Source of the DNA: Bacillota bacterium
GTDB lineage: Bacteria > Bacillota > Clostridia > Christensenellales > Pumilibacteraceae
Length of the DNA stretch: 46,955 bases
Reading direction: 5' to 3'
Assembly: GCA_009779975.1 (NCBI GenBank)
Contig: WRAY01000018.1
Location: 1 to 46,955 of the forward strand
Shown here: positions 1 to 8,269 of the stretch, in pieces
Layout of the letters: each line of letters opens with the position of its first letter
Numbering within the stretch: position 1 is the first letter of the stretch
The notes under the pieces: model-generated
Seen by the model: the letters and a program-made list of their open reading frames with translations, nothing else
The model's database searches: none
What the model was told of the DNA's origin: nothing
Translations under genes and position numbers: made by a program

Positions 1-8
1 AGATTACA

Positions 9-40
9 AGGGCGTGAGGTGTCATGCCCTTTTTAATTTT
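9..40 (+). terminator. Rho-independent terminator of a gene upstream of the window
   Basis: A 9-bp stem (9-17 with 22-30, one G-T pair) closes a GGTG loop and is followed by a T-rich run. It would end a plus-strand transcript that starts before the window, so the gene at 88 probably begins a new transcription unit or receives read-through. Confidence 0.6.
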
Positions 41-87
41 TTCACATGTCAATATTTCGTTGACGATATTTTTAGGAGGATTGAGCA

Positions 88-546
88 ATGATTTGCGAAC
101 AATGCGGAGAAAATTTAATTTTAAGAAATTCAATCAGAGGAGAGTTTTGGGGCTGTTCGGGTTATCCAGCGTGCAAAAATAAAAAAAATATTGCTGTGGC
201 AAGATTTTACGAAACTCAAATTGCAAAGACGGACGATTTTTACAAACTTGCAAAACTCGTTAGAGAAGAACGCCTTAGAAAAGATGGAATGGACAATAAA
301 CATTTTATAGAGGAAAAAGCCGATTTCATTATGACTATGTATAGGGTGTATCTTTATGGAAATGGATTATACTTGGACAGCAATGTTGAATATAAGTTGG
401 ACGAGTTTATTAACTATATAAAACAACAGGGCGAGGATAATATTTTTGGCACAGAAGATGCTGATGGCAAAAATAGAAAATATATCAAGAAAATTATAAA
501 TAAAAACTACTTTAAGAGGGTCTTCGACCCTTTTGTGAGTCTTTGA
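88..546 (+). CDS. Topoisomerase-type zinc-ribbon protein of the mobile element
   Basis: 152 aa. The N-terminus carries one C4 zinc ribbon of the type found at the C-terminus of bacterial topoisomerase I: C3-x2-C6, then C23 and C29 within a GCSGYPAC motif. The rest (about 45-150) is charged and mostly helical and matches nothing I recognise. An AGGAGG-like site ends about 10 nt before the ATG and supports this start. It is the first gene of the PcfK/PcfJ/methylase-helicase module, so a DNA-binding role in the element is likely but inferred. The last codons (RVFDPFVSL) are read from a palindromic hairpin at 514-534 that resembles an intergenic repeat elsewhere in the window, so the C-terminus may have been replaced by a repeat. 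Confidence 0.75.
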   Translation: MICEQCGENLILRNSIRGEFWGCSGYPACKNKKNIAVARFYETQIAKTDDFYKLAKLVREERLRKDGMDNKHFIEEKADFIMTMYRVYLYGNGLYLDSNVEYKLDEFINYIKQQGEDNIFGTEDADGKNRKYIKKIINKNYFKRVFDPFVSL

Positions 547-548
547 CT
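514..548 (+). repeat. Double hairpin overlapping the 3' end of the zinc-ribbon gene
   Basis: Two adjacent small hairpins, one with arms 514-522 and 526-534 (TTC loop) and one with GAGTC/GACTC arms (about 538-549), followed by TTTT. The first is the reverse complement, with one mismatch, of the palindrome at 38301-38315. It may act as a weak terminator or RNA-stabilising hairpin and also encodes the last residues of the zinc-ribbon protein. Confidence 0.5.
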
Positions 549-629
549 CTTTTATCAAAAACAAAATTCATTTAAAATCAAACTACTAAAAAAACAAATA
601 ACAAAAACAAAATTGGAGGTATATTAAAA

Positions 630-1382
630 ATGACTGCATTAAATTTAAGTGCAACAACAACAGAATTTGTAATCTTGAAAGATTACCTAGAGAACAATGT
701 AAGCGAGGTTTTGGCTGACAAAATCAATAACGGCGTCCGCATCGAAAAAGACGGCAAAACGCTTTTGTCTAAAAAAGACCTTTCTTCGTTTATGAACTAT
801 GCTTGTGAAGAAGCGAAAAAACAAGCCGAGCAAGGGGCACGATTTGCGTGCGTTGACCATACAACAGTATTTAATTGGGCTATCCATTACTTTGAAGAAG
901 ATAGCATTGAAGGCACGCTATATAACGAGGACGGCACAGAATACAAACCGCAAAAAATATCAACAATCAAGCCAGTGACAAAACCGTCTGTAACCTCTCC
1001 GACCATTTCAAAGCCATCAATGTTCGACTTAATTAATAGCGGCGAGCCGCCGCAGGCAAATCAGGTTGAGTGCGTTGAACCGACGAAGTCTGTTGAAGAA
1101 GATTTTGATTCATTTAGTGACGCTGAAATTACAGAAATTCTTGATGAGATACACGAAGAAGAAAGTAACAAAGCTAAGAACGAATCGAAATCGGAAATTA
1201 TTGAAACTGAGAACAATCGCCAAAACTGCCCCACCTACCCGACAAAAGCATCGAAGATGCTTGATGAAAACATTATGGTTGATGAAGACGGCGTTGTTCA
1301 CAAAATAACACCGACAACTAAGGACTGTTCTATTTTGAGCGTGCTGAAAAACATATTCGGCGATATGCTCATTGCGAGGTGA
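630..1382 (+). CDS. pcfK: PcfK-like protein (AcrIIA9-related family)
   Basis: 250 aa. Residues 1-105 match the PcfK family found in Gram-positive conjugative plasmids and ICEs: an N-terminal helix with LKDYLENN, then LADKINNGV, KTLLSKKDL, a Cys-containing helix and the family signature AIHYFEEDSIEG. The anti-CRISPR AcrIIA9, reported as a Cas9 inhibitor, belongs to this family, so Cas9 inhibition is possible but cannot be inferred from sequence alone. Residues about 110-250 are acidic, Ser/Glu-rich and probably disordered. TTGGAGG precedes the ATG at good spacing. The stop overlaps the downstream pcfJ reading frame region, which implies coupled translation. No Cas9 gene is visible in the window. 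Confidence 0.8.
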   Translation: MTALNLSATTTEFVILKDYLENNVSEVLADKINNGVRIEKDGKTLLSKKDLSSFMNYACEEAKKQAEQGARFACVDHTTVFNWAIHYFEEDSIEGTLYNEDGTEYKPQKISTIKPVTKPSVTSPTISKPSMFDLINSGEPPQANQVECVEPTKSVEEDFDSFSDAEITEILDEIHEEESNKAKNESKSEIIETENNRQNCPTYPTKASKMLDENIMVDEDGVVHKITPTTKDCSILSVLKNIFGDMLIAR

Positions 1383-1384
1383 TT

Positions 1385-2719
1385 ATGAACGCAAAAAACA
1401 TTCGACCTATTCCTAAATACATTATCACCCGCATACAGGCACAAGACAAAAAAGAATGCCCCTGGCAAAAAGGACCGGTGCGGTTTTACGCTTACCTCAC
1501 TTCCATTAAGAAAGAACTTGTAAAAATAACGGTTGCCGTTAAAAACCACAAAAAGAAATGGTATTGCAAGCAGGTTGCCGCTCATGGTGTCCGTTCAGAT
1601 AAGTGCTGCGTTAAGGATATGGAGTATGGATATATGGGCAGCATGGGTCTCCGCGTCGGTTGGTATGCGGATGGCTTGCAAAATTACAGCAAGTGGTTCG
1701 AGGACGGCAGATGGCATAATGCTAACAGTAAATATTACAACCCGTGGACTACGATAGTGAATTGGGAGTTTATCTCAAAATTTCCCGAATACCGTTACAG
1801 TGCTTATCAGCGTTTTAGGGGGAAGTGTATCATTGAATACTTAAAACTGTATAATCGTTTTCCACAAGTTGAATATCTCATGAAACTAGGTTTGCATCAA
1901 TTTCACGATAGTGTTATGGTTTTGAGACGCATTGAAAAAGACAAAAAGTTTTGCCAGTGGCTAGTCAAAAATCGGAATGAATTCACTTTCAAATATTATT
2001 ATGTGACAACAATTTTAGAGGCATATAAAAGCGGAAAATCACTTGAACAAACGCAGAAATTAAATGTGCGTAAAAAAGGATTATCACAAGATAGCAACTT
2101 AAAGCCGATTAGAGAACTGTTCAAAGGTAAAGAACTTGAACGGTTCTTTTCATATGTTGATGCGCAAAACATTGGAATGCGAAGTTATCTTGATTATCTT
2201 AACGCTTGTAACCATCTCGGTTTGGATATGAATCTGCCGAAAAACCGTTATCCGCATAATTTCAAGCATTGGCACGATATTAGGATTGATGAATATCACT
2301 CAAAAAAAGCAAAAGATGACGAAGAAAAACGAGCGGAGTTTTATGCTCAATTCGCCGTCGTTGCCGAGAAATATATGGCACTGCAAAAACTTCAAGGTAA
2401 CTATGCAGTTGTTATTGCGACATCTCCGGCGGAATTAATGCGTGAGGGCGAAGAGTTATCTCATTGCGTTGGCAAGATGGGTTATGACCAAAAGATGGTG
2501 CGAGAGGAAACTCTCATCTTCTTTGTTCGTAACAACAGTGAACTTGATGTTCCGTTTGTGACGGTTGAATACTCACTCAAGCAAAAAAGAATACTGCAAA
2601 GTTACGGCTCTAACCATTCAAAACCCGATGAAGCCGTTGCTAATTTTATCAATAAAACTTGGCTTTCCCACGCAAACAGAACTATTAAAAAAATGGTATC
2701 AGTGATACCTGCGGCATAG
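1385..2719 (+). CDS. pcfJ: PcfJ-like protein
   Basis: 444 aa. The C-terminal half carries the PcfJ signature: EGEELSHCVGKMGYDQ (about 355-370), an R-containing strand, PFVTVEYSLKQKRILQSYG, then FINKTW. PcfJ proteins accompany PcfK on conjugative elements, and their biochemical role is unknown to me. The N-terminal 250 residues are rich in aromatic and basic residues and unrecognised. I place the start at ATG 1385, behind GAGG inside the pcfK stop region, not at the GTG at 1379. A gene for a 108-aa protein follows after 21 nt with its own AAAGGAG site, so the four upstream genes form one operon. Confidence 0.8.
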   Translation: MNAKNIRPIPKYIITRIQAQDKKECPWQKGPVRFYAYLTSIKKELVKITVAVKNHKKKWYCKQVAAHGVRSDKCCVKDMEYGYMGSMGLRVGWYADGLQNYSKWFEDGRWHNANSKYYNPWTTIVNWEFISKFPEYRYSAYQRFRGKCIIEYLKLYNRFPQVEYLMKLGLHQFHDSVMVLRRIEKDKKFCQWLVKNRNEFTFKYYYVTTILEAYKSGKSLEQTQKLNVRKKGLSQDSNLKPIRELFKGKELERFFSYVDAQNIGMRSYLDYLNACNHLGLDMNLPKNRYPHNFKHWHDIRIDEYHSKKAKDDEEKRAEFYAQFAVVAEKYMALQKLQGNYAVVIATSPAELMREGEELSHCVGKMGYDQKMVREETLIFFVRNNSELDVPFVTVEYSLKQKRILQSYGSNHSKPDEAVANFINKTWLSHANRTIKKMVSVIPAA

Positions 2720-2740
2720 GTCGCAAAGGAGAAAAAAATT

Positions 2741-3067
2741 ATGAACACACAATATTTTAGAGTAACGGCATATCACCCTACTGAGGATATCTCGGTCATC
2801 ATGGACAGTCATGGAATGTTCGACATGCTTTGGCAGTTTAGTTCATTCATACTAAACAAAGGTTTTCAAATTTTGGAAGTGTCAAAAGAATCAGCTTTCC
2901 TTGACGGCAACATCACAAAAACCGAAAAAATTACAGATAAACTCATCTTGCACGCAAGCCAAATCGGCAAGCCTGATTACACTGCACATGAACACAACGG
3001 TGTTAACTATCGTGCCGTTAAAGTTGAAAATAAGATATACATTCCCGACCGAAACAAAAGGTCATAA
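2741..3067 (+). CDS. Small hypothetical protein of the mobile element
   Basis: 108 aa, soluble, with no signal peptide, membrane segment or cysteine cluster. I do not recognise a family. The ATG follows AAAGGAG with good spacing, directly downstream of pcfJ, and the gene is closed by a terminator at 3092-3120. The same position in related Clostridia elements is often taken by a short protein before the large methylase-helicase, which is consistent but not diagnostic. Confidence 0.6.
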   Translation: MNTQYFRVTAYHPTEDISVIMDSHGMFDMLWQFSSFILNKGFQILEVSKESAFLDGNITKTEKITDKLILHASQIGKPDYTAHEHNGVNYRAVKVENKIYIPDRNKRS

Positions 3068-3091
3068 ACTATAAAAATACGATGAACGATG

Positions 3092-3123
3092 AAAGGACGG
3101 ATAAATTAATTCGTCCTTTTCTC
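3092..3123 (+). terminator. Rho-independent terminator after the pcfK-pcfJ operon
   Basis: An 8-bp perfect stem (3092-3099 with 3112-3119) with a 12-nt loop, followed by TTTTCT. It ends the operon of the four small genes and separates it from the methylase-helicase gene. Confidence 0.65.
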
Positions 3124-3190
3124 ATTAAGACTTGTTCAAGATTAGATGTGGTCAAATAGCAAGAAGATTTTTCAGAACAAAAATGTTCGA

Positions 3191-3247
3191 TTTTCGCAGT
3201 CAATACTAGAAGTATTGACAAGAAAAGCGAGCGTTTTTGGGCGAAAA
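3191..3247 (+). promoter_or_regulatory. Structured leader of the methylase-helicase gene
   Basis: The 239-nt gap before the methylase-helicase gene holds a perfect 9-bp hairpin (3199-3207 with 3211-3219, AGA loop). Outside it lies a second inverted pair, TTTTCGC at 3191 and GCGAAAA at 3241. No open reading frame of note lies here. It may be a regulatory leader or a decayed repeat. Confidence 0.4.
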
Positions 3248-3306
3248 AGATTTTGCTAATTGTGCCACAGACAATCGCAGAGCAAGTCTACCACAAGGAG
3301 AAAACA

Positions 3307-6300
3307 ATGCAAAATTGTCAACTACAAAATCCATTCTTGATGTTTGTTTTTCTTGACCTTGCTATGCAAGCTAAACTGCTGGCAAATCGAGATATTCCCC
3401 CACCAGTTGAAAACTATCGTCTAAACGGACAAATAATCAAGGAAGGTGCAAAAACAAGATTTCGTAACAATATTACCGCAATTAAAACGATATTGGAACT
3501 AGAGGCGTCAGGAGCGACTGCCACAAAAGAGCAGCAGGATGTTTTGGCAAAGTATGCTGGCTGGGGCGGACTTTCACAAGTGTTTGATGAGCAAAACGAA
3601 AATTGGCACGATGAGCATAACGAACTTAAAAGTCTACTTTCTCAAGAAGAATATAAATCAGCAAATGAATCTGTGCTAAGTGCGTTTTACACATCACCTA
3701 CTATTATTGACGGCATTTATGCAGGCTTAAAAAGATTAGGCTTTGACGGCGGCACAATACTTGAACCTGCGATGGGCATCGGTAATTTCATTGGCTTACT
3801 TCCGTCAGAATGGAATGTGAATATGTATGGCGTTGAGGTTGACCGTATCACAGGAACAATTGCGAAATACCTATATCCTCAATCAAAAATTAAAATAACA
3901 GGTTTTGAAAACACAAACTTCCCTAACGGCTTTTTCGACTGTGTGGTTGCCAATGTTCCCTTCGGTTCGTTTAAAGTTTATGACAAGGATTATGAGAAAT
4001 ATAATCTTTTTATCCATGATTACTTCACACTCAAAAGTTTAGATAAACTGCGTGCCGGCGGTATCGCCGCCATCATAACCAGCAAAGGAACGATGGACAA
4101 GGCTAGTAATTATGCAAGAAGCCTATTTGCTGAACGAGCGAAACTTATTGGTGCAATCCGACTTCCTAACACAGCGTTTAAAGATTGTGCTAACACAGAA
4201 GTTACTTCAGATATTCTATTCTTCCAGAAGCCGTCTGTTTCACGACTAACGCCGACGGCTTTGTCAAAAACTGATTGGATTAGTGTAGACACAAACGCTG
4301 ACGGAATCCTTATAAACAAATATTTTGTCCGACACCCCGAAATGATACTCGGCAAAATGGTCAAGGGAAAATCCATGTATGGCGGCGATGATGAAACAAC
4401 TTGTGAGAGTGATGGACGGGATTTAGCAACTGTCCTTTCAGATGCAATAGAAAATTTACCAAAAAATATCTATGAGAAATCAGCTGACAACACTCAAAAA
4501 GAACCGAAACTGCTTGCGGACGATTATGATATTAAAAATTACTGCCATGCAGTAATTGACGGCATAATCTATCAACGAACTGACGAATTACTTTTGCAAG
4601 TAAGTCTATCCCCTGCTAACATGCAAAAGATGATGGCGATGATAGAGTTGCGCGAAACCGTGAGACATATTTTAGATATTCAAATTCAAAATTGTTCGGA
4701 TGACATACTCGTGGCTGCTCAACAAAAATTGAATATTTTATATGACCGATTCAAAGGTTTGTATGGTGCAATCAACCACACAAGCAATCGAAGGTTGTTT
4801 CGAAGCGATGCAGACTATACCCTACTTTTATCATTAGAAATTTATGACGAAGTTGCAGGCACTGCTAAGAAAACAGATATTTTCTCTAAACGCACTATTC
4901 GCAAATACACCCGACCAGATAAAGCGGACACTGCACTTGAAGCGTTATACATAAGCAAAAACGAAACAGGCAAAGTGGATTTAGATATTATTGAGAAACT
5001 AACAGACAAAAGTTATGACACGATTATATCCGAACTTGACGGACAAATCTTTCGTAACCCCGCTAGTTGCGATTTCTCCGACAGTCACAGCGGCTGGGAA
5101 ACTGCATCAGAATATTTGTCGGGCAATGTAGTGCAAAAATTAAAACTTGCGATGAGCATATCCGAAATCCACCCTGAATTTCAAAGAAATGTTGAGGCAT
5201 TAAAAAAAGTGCAGCCCAATCCCCTTACTGCATCAGAAATATGTGTCCGTGTTGGAGTGCCGTGGATTCGCCCCGAAATCTATCGTCTATTCATTTTGGA
5301 GAAATTCAAGGTTGCAAAATATGATGAGGACAATGTTTCGGTTGAGTTCAATAAATTCACAGCTGAATGGAAAGTAAAAAGTCCTTCGTTTCGCAACTTT
5401 CAAGCAACAGAAAGTTACGGCACAAAACGAGTTCACGGCTATCGTGTTTTTGAATATGCCCTTAATCTTCAAACACCGTCCGTTTATGACACTTTTAAGG
5501 ACGCTAACGGAAATGATAAACGAGTGCTTAATAAATCCGAAACCATTGCGGCAAGAGAAAAACTCCGCATATTGCAAGAGGAATTTAAACAGTGGATTTT
5601 TGATGAACCTAATCGCCGGGCAGAGTTAGTTGCGATATATAACGAAAAGTTTAATAATCTAGTGCTTCCGCAATATAACGGCAGTTATCTTGACTTCCCG
5701 GAGATGAATCCGAACATTGAGTTGAAATCGTATCAAAAAGATGCTGTTGAGAGGATTATAACCTCCGGCAATACCCTACTCCACCATGTAGTTGGTGCAG
5801 GCAAAACCTTTGAGGTTGCAGCAACTGCGATGAAATTAAGGCAATTAAAATTAGCACAAAAACCTATGATAGTTGTTCCTAATCATTTGGTGCTGCAATG
5901 GGCGCACGAGTTCAGACTTTTATATCCAAATGCAAATTTATTGATTGCAACGAAAAAAGACTTTGAAAAAGAAAATCGTCTTAAATTCGTTTCCCGTATT
6001 GCCACAGGCGATTGGGATGCAGTTGTTATCGCTATGTCTTCATTTGAGCGATTGCCTATTTCACAAGAACGACAGGAGCGTAAAATCCAAGAAGAAATTG
6101 ACAACATTGAAGATGCACTTTTGGAGATGAAAAAGGACTACAGTAAACGCATCACTGTCAAAAATCTTCAAAGAGTGTTGAAAAACAAAAAGACGGCGTT
6201 GGAGGCTTTATCCAACGGCAAAAAAGACTCTCTCATCAAATTCGAGGAACTTGGAGTTGATTATCTATTTGTTGACGAAGCACACAAATTTAAGAATAAA

Positions 6301-8217
6301 TTTATATTTACCAAGATGAACAATGTTGCAGGGATTTCGATAGCGATGAGCAAGCGAGCAACTGACCTTGATATGAAAATTGACTATATTACGGAACTTC
6401 ATAACGGGCAGAAAGGTATCGTTTTTGCAACAGGAACACCTATTAGTAATTCGATGGTCGAGATGTATACAATGCAAAGTTATTTGGCTAAACAAGATTT
6501 ACGGGATGCAGGACTAATGTTTTTTGACGATTGGGCGGCAGTATTCGGTGACACTGTGACAGCATTGGAACTTAGCCCCAGCGGTCAAGGCTACCGAACC
6601 AAAACAAGATTTGCTAAATTTGTGAACTTACCCGAAATGCTGAAAATGTATCGCAAGTTTGCCGATGTTAAAACAGCGGATATGCTTAATCTCCCTGTTC
6701 CCCATGCAGTTAGACGCGTCATTGCAGTGAAGCCAACTGACGAGGTTTTGAGATTGAACGATGTAATAACAGAGCGTGCTGAAAAGATTAACGCAAAACT
6801 TGTTAGTCCAGAAGAAGATAATATGCTTAAAATAACAAGCGACGGAAAGAAGTTGGCATTAGATCCAAGGTGCTTTGACCCGTCGGCTTTAGACCACAAT
6901 GAAAACAAAGTAAATATTTGTGCAAGAGAAGTATTCATGATTTGGAATGAAACTATTGATACCAGAAGAACGCAACTAGTCTTTTGTGACCTCTCTACTC
7001 CGAAATGCGCATTTAAGGATTATGACCCTCGTAGGGATTTTGATGTTTATAATCACTTTAAATATGTGCTTGTTAAGATGGGTGTTCCAGAAAATGAAAT
7101 TGCGTTTATTCATGATGCTAACACTGATACTGCAAAACAAATTCTGTTTGATAATGTGCGTTCCGGAAAAGTAAGAATTTTAATAGGCAGCACAGAAAAG
7201 TGCGGAGCAGGAACAAATGTGCAAAATAAATTGGTTGCCATTCATCATCTTGATACTCCCTATCGTCCGTCTGACATGGAACAACGCGAAGGACGAGGCA
7301 TTCGTCAAGGCAACGAGAATGATGAAATCGAAATCTGCACCTATGTCACTGAGCGAACATTTGATGCGTATTCTTATCAAATTCTTGAAAACAAACAACG
7401 ATTTATTTCACAAATTAACAAAGGCGAATTCACTGTCCGAGAGGCACAAGACATTGATGAAACAACCTTTACATATGCAGAAATCAAAGCGATAACTTCT
7501 GCTAATCCATTAATTAAACGCAAGAATGAGGTTGAGATTGAACTTAGCAGTTTGAGAGTGTTGCAGGGACAATATAGGCAATCCCGTTATTCGTTGCAGG
7601 ATAACATAACAAACTATCTGCCAAAAGCGATTGAGAAAATTAAGCAGGTTGTTGGAGATTACGAGAAAGATATTCTTTTGCGTGATAGGAACATGAGTGC
7701 TGAATTTTCAATGAACATCATTGGCAAAACTTTCACCGAAAGAAAAGAGGCGGCGGAATTATATCACAAACTTGCCTCAAATGTGAATGTGGGAAGGACA
7801 ATAGCAACATTCAATGGTTTCGATATCGTCCCCGAATTTGCCGATAGTCTTGTCGATAGGTTCGTATCGGTTAAGGGCAACGGCTCTTACCGCATAGCCA
7901 TTTCCGAAAGTCCCATAGGCTCACTCACCCGCATTGAAAACTTCTTCAAAAACATGAAAGATAATTTGGATGACATGAAAAATAACCTATCCGAGCGAGA
8001 ATCTGAACTTAAATCAGCAATATCAGAACTCGACAAACCATTTGAACACGAACAACGCATACTCGACCTCTCCGCCGAGTTGGGGGAAATAGAAGCAAAA
8101 CTAGATTTGGATAAGGCAGAAATAGAGGTTGTCATTGACGATGATGATCTCCAATCTGAAATTCCCAAAGATGAAGTTGATACAAATAATGAAGGTTATA
8201 TGTGTTCTGCGGTCTAG
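3307..8217 (+). CDS. Fused N6-adenine methylase-like/SNF2-type helicase, DarB-like antirestriction family
   Basis: 1636 aa from the ATG at 3307, which follows AAGGAG; the frame is open upstream to 3253 but has no start signal there. A class I methyltransferase fold comes first, with motif I LEPAMGIGNF (about 152) and the N6-methylase motif IV variant NVPFG (about 216, canonical NPPF/Y). A superfamily 2 helicase follows, with Walker A VVGAGKT (about 828), Walker B/DEAH VDEAHKFKN (about 989), ATGTPISNS (motif III-like) and a motif VI REGRGIRQGN (about 1326). The C-terminal 250 residues contain coiled-coil stretches. The architecture matches proteins carried by plasmids, ICEs and phages, including phage P1 DarB, which protects incoming DNA from restriction. 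Related element proteins are often longer than 2000 aa, so this is a compact version. Confidence 0.85.
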   Translation: MQNCQLQNPFLMFVFLDLAMQAKLLANRDIPPPVENYRLNGQIIKEGAKTRFRNNITAIKTILELEASGATATKEQQDVLAKYAGWGGLSQVFDEQNENWHDEHNELKSLLSQEEYKSANESVLSAFYTSPTIIDGIYAGLKRLGFDGGTILEPAMGIGNFIGLLPSEWNVNMYGVEVDRITGTIAKYLYPQSKIKITGFENTNFPNGFFDCVVANVPFGSFKVYDKDYEKYNLFIHDYFTLKSLDKLRAGGIAAIITSKGTMDKASNYARSLFAERAKLIGAIRLPNTAFKDCANTEVTSDILFFQKPSVSRLTPTALSKTDWISVDTNADGILINKYFVRHPEMILGKMVKGKSMYGGDDETTCESDGRDLATVLSDAIENLPKNIYEKSADNTQKEPKLLADDYDIKNYCHAVIDGIIYQRTDELLLQVSLSPANMQKMMAMIELRETVRHILDIQIQNCSDDILVAAQQKLNILYDRFKGLYGAINHTSNRRLFRSDADYTLLLSLEIYDEVAGTAKKTDIFSKRTIRKYTRPDKADTALEALYISKNETGKVDLDIIEKLTDKSYDTIISELDGQIFRNPASCDFSDSHSGWETASEYLSGNVVQKLKLAMSISEIHPEFQRNVEALKKVQPNPLTASEICVRVGVPWIRPEIYRLFILEKFKVAKYDEDNVSVEFNKFTAEWKVKSPSFRNFQATESYGTKRVHGYRVFEYALNLQTPSVYDTFKDANGNDKRVLNKSETIAAREKLRILQEEFKQWIFDEPNRRAELVAIYNEKFNNLVLPQYNGSYLDFPEMNPNIELKSYQKDAVERIITSGNTLLHHVVGAGKTFEVAATAMKLRQLKLAQKPMIVVPNHLVLQWAHEFRLLYPNANLLIATKKDFEKENRLKFVSRIATGDWDAVVIAMSSFERLPISQERQERKIQEEIDNIEDALLEMKKDYSKRITVKNLQRVLKNKKTALEALSNGKKDSLIKFEELGVDYLFVDEAHKFKNKFIFTKMNNVAGISIAMSKRATDLDMKIDYITELHNGQKGIVFATGTPISNSMVEMYTMQSYLAKQDLRDAGLMFFDDWAAVFGDTVTALELSPSGQGYRTKTRFAKFVNLPEMLKMYRKFADVKTADMLNLPVPHAVRRVIAVKPTDEVLRLNDVITERAEKINAKLVSPEEDNMLKITSDGKKLALDPRCFDPSALDHNENKVNICAREVFMIWNETIDTRRTQLVFCDLSTPKCAFKDYDPRRDFDVYNHFKYVLVKMGVPENEIAFIHDANTDTAKQILFDNVRSGKVRILIGSTEKCGAGTNVQNKLVAIHHLDTPYRPSDMEQREGRGIRQGNENDEIEICTYVTERTFDAYSYQILENKQRFISQINKGEFTVREAQDIDETTFTYAEIKAITSANPLIKRKNEVEIELSSLRVLQGQYRQSRYSLQDNITNYLPKAIEKIKQVVGDYEKDILLRDRNMSAEFSMNIIGKTFTERKEAAELYHKLASNVNVGRTIATFNGFDIVPEFADSLVDRFVSVKGNGSYRIAISESPIGSLTRIENFFKNMKDNLDDMKNNLSERESELKSAISELDKPFEHEQRILDLSAELGEIEAKLDLDKAEIEVVIDDDDLQSEIPKDEVDTNNEGYMCSAV

Positions 8218-8269
8218 TATTCGCTTGCTTTTACATATGTTTTTCATAAATGAATTAATTTTATTCGAA

